A stretch of 64,000 nucleotides of DNA, taken from the NCBI GenBank assembly GCA_964397625.1, contig CAYNJT010000005.1:1-64000 (forward strand), read 5' to 3'. The notes under the pieces are model-generated. The model ran no database searches and was not told the DNA's origin. It saw nothing but the letters and a program-made list of their open reading frames with translations. Positions 42,804 through 51,502 of this stretch are shown here, in pieces; within the stretch, counting starts at the first letter, position 1; each line of letters opens with the position of its first letter. Origin of the DNA: Leptolinea sp964397625 (GTDB taxonomy: Bacteria > Chloroflexota > Anaerolineae > Anaerolineales > Anaerolineaceae). The translations under genes and the position numbers were made by a program.

Positions 42804-44050
42804 TATTCACTCTCCCCGGTGTCCATTGATTTACCAGTTGCTGGTTCAAATCTGGGAACCAGTAATGATGGCGGATTGGTAAAGCTCAGCTTTAAAAGTA
42901 TCGGTGTAATTAATGTGGTTAACATTATAAGAATGACGATATCAGTCAAAATTGGCGAAGAGATTAAACCGGAATGCGCGCCAATGCTGGCGACAATCAG
43001 ACCTACCTCGCCGCGCGAAATCATTCCAGTTCCGAGTTGATAAGATTCCAACCAGGGAAGCCCCCCCAGTTTGGCGCCTAATCCGGCTCCTAAAAGTTTA
43101 CTTATTATGGCGACCATTGTGAGAACGATTAAGAAAACAACCGAACTTGGAGTGAAGGAATGAAGGTCGATTTTTAAACCAATACTAACAAAGAAGACTG
43201 GCACAAAAAATCCATATGCCAGATTTTGAATCCCATCAGTAATTTCTTCTTTCTCAACAAGTCGGGAGAAGAATAAACCGGCGAAAAATGTTCCGGTAAT
43301 GGCCGCCATATCTCCGATTACTTCGGCTGCCACTCCAAAAAGCAGCAAAAAGACCAACGAAAAGGTAACCAAACCATGACTGATACTTGTCTTTCCAATA
43401 CGGCGCATTACTTTTGGAAGAATGAAATACCCTGTCAGTCCGGCGAGAGAAAAGTAAAGTATCATGCGGCCAAGCAGAATAAGGAAGCCCAGGAGGTTTA
43501 CACTCCCGTCCAGTCCCGCAACAAAAACGGATAAAAGCAGAATTACCAGAATATCATCATAAACAGCCGCTCCCAAAAGACCCAATCCAACCCGTGTTTT
43601 AATCAAGCCCATTTCCATAAGAGTCTGGGCAGATATCGAAACACTTGTTGCCGCAAGAGTTAACCCGAGGAACAGAGCAGACTTATGCTCCATGCCAGAT
43701 GCGACTCCGGTTAAATACCCCAGAAGAATGGGAAAGGCCACCCCAACACTGCCGGAAATTGCGGCTACTCTTGAACTTTTCGCAAGATCCCGTAAATGCA
43801 ATTCAATTCCGGCCAGGAACATGAGCAGGAGGACACCAATTTCTCCAAGATGATCAATAATTGTGATCAGATTTGAATCAGTAACAAATGGCAAATTTGT
43901 TAAATTGATTAGGGATGGACCAAGAATTATCCCAATCAATAATTCACCAAAAACGGATGGCTGCCCTATTCGCATACTAAGATGGCCGGCAATTTTTGCG
44001 GCTGATAATATAATTATCAAAGATACAATAAGCTGAAGGAAATCTGACAT
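42803..44050 (-). CDS. CPA2-family cation/proton antiporter
   Basis: A 415-aa Na+(K+)/H+ exchanger of the NhaP/KefB-type membrane domain with about 12-13 helices. GQPSVFGELLIGIILGPSLINL at helix 2, FLAGIELHLRDLAKSS, AATSVSISAQTLMEMG, GAAVYDDILVILLLSVF (the Asp-Asp ion-binding motif), FFAGLFFSRLVEKEEI and a C-terminal MISRGEVGLIVASIG block are visible. There is no C-terminal TrkA nucleotide-binding domain; the downstream PII-like gene may supply the regulatory function. Ion specificity cannot be assigned. Confidence 0.9.
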   Translation of the reverse strand: MSDFLQLIVSLIIILSAAKIAGHLSMRIGQPSVFGELLIGIILGPSLINLTNLPFVTDSNLITIIDHLGEIGVLLLMFLAGIELHLRDLAKSSRVAAISGSVGVAFPILLGYLTGVASGMEHKSALFLGLTLAATSVSISAQTLMEMGLIKTRVGLGLLGAAVYDDILVILLLSVFVAGLDGSVNLLGFLILLGRMILYFSLAGLTGYFILPKVMRRIGKTSISHGLVTFSLVFLLLFGVAAEVIGDMAAITGTFFAGLFFSRLVEKEEITDGIQNLAYGFFVPVFFVSIGLKIDLHSFTPSSVVFLIVLTMVAIISKLLGAGLGAKLGGLPWLESYQLGTGMISRGEVGLIVASIGAHSGLISSPILTDIVILIMLTTLITPILLKLSFTNPPSLLVPRFEPATGKSMDTGESE

Positions 44051-44135
44051 TAAGGTCTCGAAGCCTCTGATTTTTTGTGCCGTAGTATTTTACCTGATAT
44101 GCTAATAATGGCATACGAAAGAAAACGAGGAAGAC

Positions 44136-45785
44136 ATGAATCTTGAGGAACGCAGGAAAGCCTGGCTGGAAAACCGCTACACGCCATCCGTTAAGAAGGC
44201 TCCAGAGAGAAAAATGAATTTCACCACCAGTTCGGATATTGAAATTCCGGCTGCTTCCATTCCGGCTGATTTCGATTACGAGCGGCAATTAAATTTCCCC
44301 GGTGAATATCCATACACCCGTGGTGTTCAGCCTTCCATGTATCGCAGCCGGTTCTGGACTATGCGTCAGTACGCGGGATACGCCTCAGCGGAAGAATCAA
44401 ACAAACGTTACCGCTATCTGTTGGATCAGGGTCAAACCGGCCTGTCAGTAGCGTTTGATCTGCCAACTCAGATCGGCTATGACGCGGATGATCCGATATC
44501 TGCGGGTGAAGTCGGCAAGGTTGGTGTTTCGATCTCCTGCCTGGACGATATGGACAGGTTGTTTGAACAGATCCCGTTGGATAAAGTTTCAACAAGCATG
44601 ACCATTAACGCGCCGGCTTCCATCCTTCTGGCCATGTATGTGGCGGTGGCGAAAAAACATGGTGTGGAAGAAAAGTGCCTGCGGGGAACCATTCAGAATG
44701 ATATTTTGAAAGAATATATTGCCCGTGGAACGTATATATTCCCACCCAAACCGTCCATGAGATTGATTACTGATGTCTTCCAGTATTGCGCAGGCAACAT
44801 TCCACACTGGAACACTATCAGCATTTCGGGATACCATATTCGAGAAGCCGGCTCAACCGCTGTTCAGGAAGTGGCATTCACCCTTGCTGATGCTATCGCG
44901 TACGTTGAAGCCGCCATTAAAGCTGGATTGGCTGTGGATGATTTTGCCTCACAGCTTTCCTTCTTCTTTAATGCGCATAACAACTTCTTTGAGGAAATTG
45001 CCAAGTTCAGAGCTGCTCGACGGTTGTGGGCGCGCATCATGAAAGAAAGATTTGGCGCAAAAGATGAGAAATCGTGTATGCTGCGCTTCCACACGCAAAC
45101 GGCTGGTTCAACTTTAACCGCCCAGCAGCCGGAGAATAATGTGATCCGGGTGACAATACAAGCGTTGGCGGCGGTATTAGGAGGCACACAATCATTGCAT
45201 ACGAACAGTATGGATGAAGCCCTCTGGCTGCCAACCGAGAAATCTGTACGGGTCGCGCTACGCACTCAGCAGATCATCGCCCATGAATCGGGGGTAGCTG
45301 ACAGCGTTGATCCTATTGCCGGGTCATATCTGGTGGAACAATTAACGGATGAAATTGAAAAAAGGGCATTTGCGTATATCCAGAAGATCGATGAAATGGG
45401 CGGCGCGTTACCGGCAATCGAACAGGGTTATATTCAGAATGAAATTCAGAATGCCGCTTACACCTACCAGAAAGATGTTGAATCCAAGCAACAGATCATA
45501 GTTGGAATCAATGATTTCAAGACCGATGAAAAACTGGAACTTGACAGACTTAAAGTGGACGCGACCATTGAACAGACGCAATCCAGGCGGCTTGCCAGTT
45601 TACGCCAAAACCGTGATGGGCAAAAAACCGCAGAGTTATTAAGCCTTCTGGAAAGAACAGCCAGAGGGTCTGAGAACCTGATGCCGATATTTATCCAGTG
45701 TGTTGAAAACAACATCACACTGGGAGAGATCACCGGGTTATTGAAGTCTCTCTGGGGGGAATATCAACCCCCATCTTTCGCGTAG
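44136..45785 (+). CDS. mutA: Methylmalonyl-CoA mutase, large (catalytic) subunit
   Basis: A 549-aa B12-dependent mutase catalytic domain interconverting methylmalonyl-CoA and succinyl-CoA. The N-terminal FPGEYPYTRGVQPSMYRSRFWTMRQYAGY, GLSVAFDLPTQIGYDADD, NDILKEYIARGTYIFPPKPSMRL and SLHTNSMDEALWLPTE blocks are typical. The cobalamin-binding domain (DxHxxG) is absent, as in two-chain or archaeal-type mutases, so a small subunit must be encoded elsewhere. GAGGAAG precedes the ATG. The epimerase gene follows after eight bases, giving a propionate/succinate interconversion operon. Confidence 0.95.
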   Translation: MNLEERRKAWLENRYTPSVKKAPERKMNFTTSSDIEIPAASIPADFDYERQLNFPGEYPYTRGVQPSMYRSRFWTMRQYAGYASAEESNKRYRYLLDQGQTGLSVAFDLPTQIGYDADDPISAGEVGKVGVSISCLDDMDRLFEQIPLDKVSTSMTINAPASILLAMYVAVAKKHGVEEKCLRGTIQNDILKEYIARGTYIFPPKPSMRLITDVFQYCAGNIPHWNTISISGYHIREAGSTAVQEVAFTLADAIAYVEAAIKAGLAVDDFASQLSFFFNAHNNFFEEIAKFRAARRLWARIMKERFGAKDEKSCMLRFHTQTAGSTLTAQQPENNVIRVTIQALAAVLGGTQSLHTNSMDEALWLPTEKSVRVALRTQQIIAHESGVADSVDPIAGSYLVEQLTDEIEKRAFAYIQKIDEMGGALPAIEQGYIQNEIQNAAYTYQKDVESKQQIIVGINDFKTDEKLELDRLKVDATIEQTQSRRLASLRQNRDGQKTAELLSLLERTARGSENLMPIFIQCVENNITLGEITGLLKSLWGEYQPPSFA

Positions 45786-45793
45786 AGGTAACC

Positions 45794-46198
45794 ATGGCTA
45801 AAATATTAAAAATTCATCATATTGGTATTGCCACATCTGACTCTGAAGCTGCCGCCGGGTTCTGGCGGGACGCGCTGGGGTTGGCTGTGGACCACATTGA
45901 AGATGTAGGCGCGCAAAAATCACAGGTGACATTCCTGCCTGTGGGTGAGAGTGAAATTGAACTTGTAAAACCCACTTCGGAAGATTCAACTGTGGCGCGT
46001 TTCATCAATGAACGCGGCGCGGGTATCCATCACCTTTGCCTGCAGGTAGACAACATTTATGAAATGTTGGAGAACCTGAAGAACAAAGGCGTCAGGCTGG
46101 TTAATGAAACACCTTTGCAGGAACCCGGCCGATTGATGGCTTTTGTTCACCCCAAAAGTACGGGTGGAGTGCTTGTGGAACTATATCAGGTGCTTTAG
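45794..46198 (+). CDS. mce: Methylmalonyl-CoA epimerase
   Basis: A 134-aa VOC-fold enzyme racemising (R)- and (S)-methylmalonyl-CoA. It begins IHHIGIATSDSEAAAGFWRDALG, with metal ligands in H-H near residue 9, GAGIHHLCLQVDN (His and Glu/Gln site) and the final GVLVELYQ glutamate. Length is exactly that of the family. AGAGG precedes the ATG. Coupled to mutA. Confidence 0.95.
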   Translation: MAKILKIHHIGIATSDSEAAAGFWRDALGLAVDHIEDVGAQKSQVTFLPVGESEIELVKPTSEDSTVARFINERGAGIHHLCLQVDNIYEMLENLKNKGVRLVNETPLQEPGRLMAFVHPKSTGGVLVELYQVL

Positions 46199-46230
46199 AA
46201 AGACCTGAAATTTTCTTTGAAAGACCCAAT

Positions 46231-47532
46231 CTAAGGAATTGATGTTGCATCTTGAAGGTGGGTTTCTTCTTTATCTGCAACAGCCAATCCTTCTTCCACA
46301 TTTACCCGGGAGAGTATGGCCGCGCCGATGATGAAGAAGATGACCAACGAGATAATGCTCAAACGACTTTGTCCCAAGTACTGGCTGACTATGGCGAAGA
46401 CAAATGGCCCGGCAATACCCGCAAATTTCTCGCTAACACTGAAGAAACCAAAGAACTCCGCGGATTTGCTTTTGGGCATCATACGGCCAAAGAGCGAACG
46501 GCTAAGCGCCTGGCTGCCACCCTGAACCGTGGCGACGGCAAATCCGAGAGCCCAGAAATGCCATTCCTCCTGCATAAAATATCCAAAGATGGCGATACAG
46601 GTATAGATTAGCAGGCTGAGATAAATCGATTTCTTGGTTCCAATTTTCTTAGCCAGCCATCCAAAAAGGAACGCAAACGGAATGGCCACAAATTGAACCA
46701 TTAGAAGAGTGCCGATCAGGGATGTTTGCCCGATACCGATCTCAGCACCGTAAATGGTTGCCATCTTAATGATGGTGCCAATACCATCGTTGTAGAACCA
46801 GAAGGCTACCAGAAAGAGAAAGAGCTGTTTGAATTTGGTGATCTCGCGGAAGGTATGTGCCAAGCGGCTGAAACTGGCCTGTATCGGGTTGAAGTGTTCC
46901 TCGCCGGTCAAAATGCGCCGGGGAGGTTCTGGAACGTAAAGCAGCAGGGGAATGGTGAAAACCAGCCACCATATGGCGACCGAAAGAAAACTGAGCCGTG
47001 ACATAAGGCCGGTCAAATCTTTGGGAGCCAGCATGATCATGGCAAGGTTGACGGCGAGTAGTATGCCGCCGCCCAGATACCCGAGGGCGTACCCTTTTGA
47101 AGATACCTGGTCCATTTCTTCTCCCTGGGCGATATGCGGCAGAAGGGAATCATAGAAAACTAGCGAACCCGCGAATCCGATTTCTCCGAACACATAGAAA
47201 ATGGAAGCCAGCATCCAATCGCCTTTACCGACGAAAAATAATAGTCCTGTGCCGATAATGCCGATGAAGGCAAATATGGACAGCAGACGCTTCTTTGATC
47301 CATTGAAATCTGCCATTGCGCCCAGAATTGGACTGAGAATGGCCGCCGCCAGCAGTGAAAGGGCAGTTGTGTATCCCCAATAGGCTGTGGCAATATTTGC
47401 GGGCAGATTCGCGGCTGCCACGCTGGAATAATAGACTGGCAATACGGCTGCCATGATGGACGTCGCGAAGGCGGAATTTGCCCAGTCATACATCGCCCAT
47501 GCATTAACGATCTTGTAGTGATTCTTATCCAT
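46231..47532 (-). CDS. UMF1-type major facilitator transporter
   Basis: A 433-aa MFS protein with 12 predicted helices. The opener KIVNAWAMYDWANSAFATSIMAAVLPVYY is diagnostic for the UMF1/Atg22-like (vacuole effluxer-like) branch. LSPILGAMADFNGSKKRLL, YDSLLPHIAQ and SLFGRMMPKSKSAEFFGFFSVSEKFAGIAGP are further family blocks. ATG 47532 follows GGAG by ten bases; the upstream GTG is too close to it. Substrate is unknown; amino-acid or small-metabolite export is the family guess. Convergent with mce. Confidence 0.9.
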   Translation of the reverse strand: MDKNHYKIVNAWAMYDWANSAFATSIMAAVLPVYYSSVAAANLPANIATAYWGYTTALSLLAAAILSPILGAMADFNGSKKRLLSIFAFIGIIGTGLLFFVGKGDWMLASIFYVFGEIGFAGSLVFYDSLLPHIAQGEEMDQVSSKGYALGYLGGGILLAVNLAMIMLAPKDLTGLMSRLSFLSVAIWWLVFTIPLLLYVPEPPRRILTGEEHFNPIQASFSRLAHTFREITKFKQLFLFLVAFWFYNDGIGTIIKMATIYGAEIGIGQTSLIGTLLMVQFVAIPFAFLFGWLAKKIGTKKSIYLSLLIYTCIAIFGYFMQEEWHFWALGFAVATVQGGSQALSRSLFGRMMPKSKSAEFFGFFSVSEKFAGIAGPFVFAIVSQYLGQSRLSIISLVIFFIIGAAILSRVNVEEGLAVADKEETHLQDATSIP

Positions 47533-47683
47533 GAATGCCACGCTCCAGGAGGGGGATTACATGATTATACAAGAATCCGGTAGAATTGGGATGTTCATTT
47601 TCGAACAAATGATTTATTATATTAAGTCGCGTTGAATGTTGGAAAAACAATTTCACATGAAATTTGTCTGATCAGGTGCATGT

Positions 47684-50569
47684 ATGTCTCAAAATGTTAT
47701 CCGGGTAATTGGTGCCAGAGAGCACAATTTAAAAAACATCACAGTTGAAATACCTCGTGACAAATTGGTGGTCATAACAGGTCTTTCCGGTTCGGGTAAG
47801 TCATCTCTGGCGTTTGACACAATTTTTGCCGAAGGTCAGAGGCGTTACGTAGAATCGCTCTCGTCTTACGCACGCCAATTCCTCGGGCAGATGGATAAAC
47901 CAGATGTGGATTCGATTGAAGGCCTGTCACCGGCAGTTTCCATTGATCAGAAAGCCACCTCCCATAATCCACGGTCAACGGTTGGCACTGTGACGGAAGT
48001 GTACGATTACATGCGGTTGTTATTCTCACGCGTGGGTATTCCACATTGCCCGGTTTGCGGGAGAGAAGTGCAGAGACAATCCGCGCAGGAAATTGTGGAT
48101 GCGGTTCAGGCTCTGCCAGACGGATCACGACTATTGATTCTGTCGCCGCTGGTCAGGGGACGTAAAGGTACATACCAGACAATCTTTGATGATATTCGGA
48201 AAATGGGTTTCGTCCGCGCCCGTGTTGACGGCGAAGTTATGAACCTGGAAGATGAGATCACCCTCGACCGGTTTAAAATTCACACCATTGAAGCAGTTGT
48301 TGACCGGCTGGTGATCAATCACCAGGCAGATGAAACCGAAACGAGATCTGCCGCTTCACGGTTGACGGATTCCATTGAGACGGCGTTGAAGATCGGTGAA
48401 GGTTACCTTACCATCCAGAATTTAAGCACAGAACCGGCCACCGACCTGTTTTACAGCGAGCATCTTGCCTGTCCCGAACACGGGGTCAGTCTGCCGGAGA
48501 TCGAGCCGCGCACATTTTCATTTAACACTCCTCATGGAGCCTGCCCGGACTGCGAAGGCCTGGGAAGTAAACTGGAGATTGACCCGGATCTGCTTATCCC
48601 TGACAAGGAACGATCCTTCAAAGAAGGCGCGATCATCGCCATGGAATGGGCCAACAGCCGGGAGCAGGGCGGTTATTACTGGCAGATGTTGGAAGCTGTC
48701 GCTGATCACTATGGGATTGACCTGGATTGCCCTGTCAACCAGATTCCCGAAGAGCAGATGAAGATCGTTCTGTATGGGACGGGGAAACAGGAAATAACCA
48801 TGAACATGGTTGGTCGTAATAATGACCGGCATACTACCTTTGAAACCTCTTTTGAGGGGGTTATCCCCAATCTGGAACGGCGCTTCAGGGAAACATCTTC
48901 AGAATTCATCCGCAGCCGGATTAGCGAATATATGTGCGACAGGCCGTGTCCGACATGCAAGGGTACACGCTTGCGACCTGAAGCTCTGGCAGTGACGGTT
49001 GATGGCAAGAACATTGTAGAAGTGACCGGTTGGCCGGTACTATCCACTTTGAACTGGATAAAGCAGTTGATGGACGATGACTGCTGCCTGACGCCACGGC
49101 AGAAGACCATCGCGGAGCGGGTACTAAAAGAAATTCGAGAACGGTTGGGTTTCCTTGTTGATGTTGGATTAGACTACCTGACGTTGCGACGTCCGGCCGG
49201 CTCGCTTTCAGGCGGCGAAGCTCAGCGCATTCGTCTGGCCACACAGATCGGATCGCGGTTGATGGGTGTACTTTATGTACTGGATGAACCATCTATTGGG
49301 TTGCACCCTCGGGACAATGACAGGCTTCTGGCCACATTACGCGGCTTGGTAAACCTGGGCAATACCGTCCTGGTAGTGGAGCATGATGATGAGACAATCC
49401 GTTCAGCAGATTGGATCATCGACCTGGGGCCAGGAGCCGGGGAACACGGCGGAAAGGTTATTTCTGCCGGCACGGTGGATCATATCCTAACGGACAAGAA
49501 TTCCATCACAGGCGCGTATCTGAGCGGCAAAAAGAAAGTTCCCATCCCATCAACACGGCGGAAGGGCAATGGCAAGGAGCTGGTGATACGCGGCGCGAAA
49601 GCCAATAATCTGAAGAACCTGGATGTGCGTATTCCACTGGGTGTTTTGACCTGTATTACCGGTGTCTCCGGATCGGGAAAAAGCACATTAATGGTGGATA
49701 TTCTATACGCGGAAATGGCCCGGCAGCTTTATGGATCACACACTCAGCCGGGCGAGTTCGACAGATTGGAAGGCATGCAGCATATCGACAAGGTCATCAA
49801 TATAGACCAATCACCCATCGGGCGTACTCCGCGTTCCAATCCCGGCACGTATACCGGTCTGTTTGACGAGATCCGGGCGCTCTTTACCGAATTGCCGGAA
49901 AGCAAGATCAGAGGTTATAAAACCAGCCGTTTCTCTTTTAATGTGCACGGCGGACGCTGTGAAGCCTGCCAGGGGCAGGGACAACTAAGGATTGAAATGC
50001 AATTCCTTCCGGATGTGTATGTTCCCTGTGATGTGTGCCATGGCGCTCGATTTAACCGTGAGACGCTGCAAGTTAAATTTAAGGGGAAATCTATTGCAGA
50101 TGTGCTGGATATGACCGTGGAAGAAGGACTTGAGTTCTTCAGCGCTTTCCCAAATCTGGCGAATAAACTGAAAACTTTGATGGATGTCGGCCTCGGGTAT
50201 GTACGCATTGGACAACCAGCCCCCACGTTATCAGGGGGTGAGGCGCAGCGAGTTAAACTGGCGAAGGAACTATCCCGGCGCGCCACGGGTAAAACCATGT
50301 ATGTGCTCGACGAACCGTCGGTTGGACTGCACGCGGCGGATGTGCATCGTCTAATCGAGGTGTTACAACGTCTGGTGGACAATGGTAATTCCATGTTGAT
50401 CATTGAACATAACCTCGACATAATCAAAGTTGCGGATTATATTATTGACTTGGGACCGGAAGGCGGCGATCGAGGTGGTGAATTAATTGCCACAGGAACC
50501 CCGGAAGATGTGGTCAAGGTGGACGCATCGTATACCGGCAGATTCTTGAAACCCCTCCTCTCCAAATGA
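47684..50569 (+). CDS. uvrA: Excinuclease ABC subunit A
   Basis: A 961-aa UvrA, the damage-sensing ATPase of nucleotide excision repair. Walker A motifs GLSGSGKSSL (about 32-41) and GVSGSGKSTL (about 655-664), two LSGGEAQR signatures, zinc-finger cysteines in HCPVCGREV and CEACQGQGQL...CDVCHG, and C-terminal VVEHD / IEHNLD switch regions are present. The length is standard for class I UvrA. It stands alone between an MFS gene on the other strand and surface-protein genes. Confidence 0.98.
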   Translation: MSQNVIRVIGAREHNLKNITVEIPRDKLVVITGLSGSGKSSLAFDTIFAEGQRRYVESLSSYARQFLGQMDKPDVDSIEGLSPAVSIDQKATSHNPRSTVGTVTEVYDYMRLLFSRVGIPHCPVCGREVQRQSAQEIVDAVQALPDGSRLLILSPLVRGRKGTYQTIFDDIRKMGFVRARVDGEVMNLEDEITLDRFKIHTIEAVVDRLVINHQADETETRSAASRLTDSIETALKIGEGYLTIQNLSTEPATDLFYSEHLACPEHGVSLPEIEPRTFSFNTPHGACPDCEGLGSKLEIDPDLLIPDKERSFKEGAIIAMEWANSREQGGYYWQMLEAVADHYGIDLDCPVNQIPEEQMKIVLYGTGKQEITMNMVGRNNDRHTTFETSFEGVIPNLERRFRETSSEFIRSRISEYMCDRPCPTCKGTRLRPEALAVTVDGKNIVEVTGWPVLSTLNWIKQLMDDDCCLTPRQKTIAERVLKEIRERLGFLVDVGLDYLTLRRPAGSLSGGEAQRIRLATQIGSRLMGVLYVLDEPSIGLHPRDNDRLLATLRGLVNLGNTVLVVEHDDETIRSADWIIDLGPGAGEHGGKVISAGTVDHILTDKNSITGAYLSGKKKVPIPSTRRKGNGKELVIRGAKANNLKNLDVRIPLGVLTCITGVSGSGKSTLMVDILYAEMARQLYGSHTQPGEFDRLEGMQHIDKVINIDQSPIGRTPRSNPGTYTGLFDEIRALFTELPESKIRGYKTSRFSFNVHGGRCEACQGQGQLRIEMQFLPDVYVPCDVCHGARFNRETLQVKFKGKSIADVLDMTVEEGLEFFSAFPNLANKLKTLMDVGLGYVRIGQPAPTLSGGEAQRVKLAKELSRRATGKTMYVLDEPSVGLHAADVHRLIEVLQRLVDNGNSMLIIEHNLDIIKVADYIIDLGPEGGDRGGELIATGTPEDVVKVDASYTGRFLKPLLSK

Positions 50570-50686
50570 CGGTCATGATGACTCGCTAAATGCTCCAGAA
50601 TCAGGTAGAATGCCTTAAGGTTGAGTAGATTTTGCATCGAAAATCAGGGATGACCGGTTATTGATAAACCGGGAATTCCAGAAGAA

Positions 50687-51445
50687 ATGGGAAATCCTAT
50701 GTCTGGAAAAGAAAATCCACAAAATGTCATTGATTCGTACAGAAAGCGGCAGCAAACCATGCCGTTCTTCATCGGCGGTCTGGCCGGTGTGTTGATACTG
50801 GGCGGTGTACTTTTGCTGGTCTACTGGCTTTCAGGACCAAACAAACCTGCCTTTTCATTCCTGTCAACAAGCACATCAACGCCAACGTTGACATTCACAG
50901 CTTCACCGATTCCTCCGACAGAAACTCCTACATTGAGTCCAACCCCGCTGCCCACCGAACCGCCAACCGCTACAGCCACACCCAGTGGACCATTTGAATA
51001 TACAGTGGTGGAAGGGGATTACTGCGCGAAGATCGCAAGCCAGTTCAACACGGAAGTGAGGGCGCTGACCTTGTTGAACCCGGCTCTCGGATCCACCTGT
51101 AACATTCGCGTGGGTGAAAAGATCCTCATTCCACAACCGGGCGCGATATTGCCAACTGACACTCCCATTCCACAGAATATTAAAGCTGGAACGCTTATTG
51201 AATATTCTGTTTCACCGGGTGACACCATTGGCAAGATTGCTCAGAAATTTAATAGCATTCCTGAGAATATCCTAACCGCAAATAAACTGAAGGACGCCAA
51301 TCTCATCTATGTGGGGCAGGTATTGAAAATACCTGTGAATATTGTCACTGTGGTCCCGACCAGACCAGCCACCATCACCCCCGGTGGTACTCAGATTGGC
51401 GGAACAAAACCCGCCGGCACCGCGATCGCGACAAAAGCAAGCTAA
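50687..51445 (+). CDS. Membrane-anchored double-LysM protein
   Basis: A 252-aa protein. A short cytoplasmic N-terminus and one transmembrane helix (GGLAGVLILGGVLLLVYWL, about 28-46) lead to a Thr/Pro-rich linker. Two LysM repeats follow: EYTVVEGDYCAKIASQFNTEVRALTLLNPAL...IRVGEKILIP and EYSVSPGDTIGKIAQKFNSIPENILTANKL...IYVGQVLKIP. LysM binds N-acetylglucosamine polymers such as peptidoglycan, so the protein tethers envelope layers. The first ATG (50687) and an ATG five codons on are both possible. Confidence 0.9.
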   Translation: MGNPMSGKENPQNVIDSYRKRQQTMPFFIGGLAGVLILGGVLLLVYWLSGPNKPAFSFLSTSTSTPTLTFTASPIPPTETPTLSPTPLPTEPPTATATPSGPFEYTVVEGDYCAKIASQFNTEVRALTLLNPALGSTCNIRVGEKILIPQPGAILPTDTPIPQNIKAGTLIEYSVSPGDTIGKIAQKFNSIPENILTANKLKDANLIYVGQVLKIPVNIVTVVPTRPATITPGGTQIGGTKPAGTAIATKAS

Positions 51446-51472
51446 AAACAAATAAATTTCACATGGAAGATC

Positions 51473-51496
51473 AAGGGCGGGCGCAAACCCGCCCTT
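51473..51496 (+). promoter_or_regulatory. Hairpin directly before a start codon
   Basis: AAGGGCGGG pairs with CCCGCCCTT around CGCAAA; the stem ends six bases before ATG 51503. No T-tract follows. It occupies the place where a Shine-Dalgarno would be, and may act as a weak terminator or reduce translation of the next gene. Confidence 0.55.
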
Positions 51497-51502
51497 TGGA
51501 TT

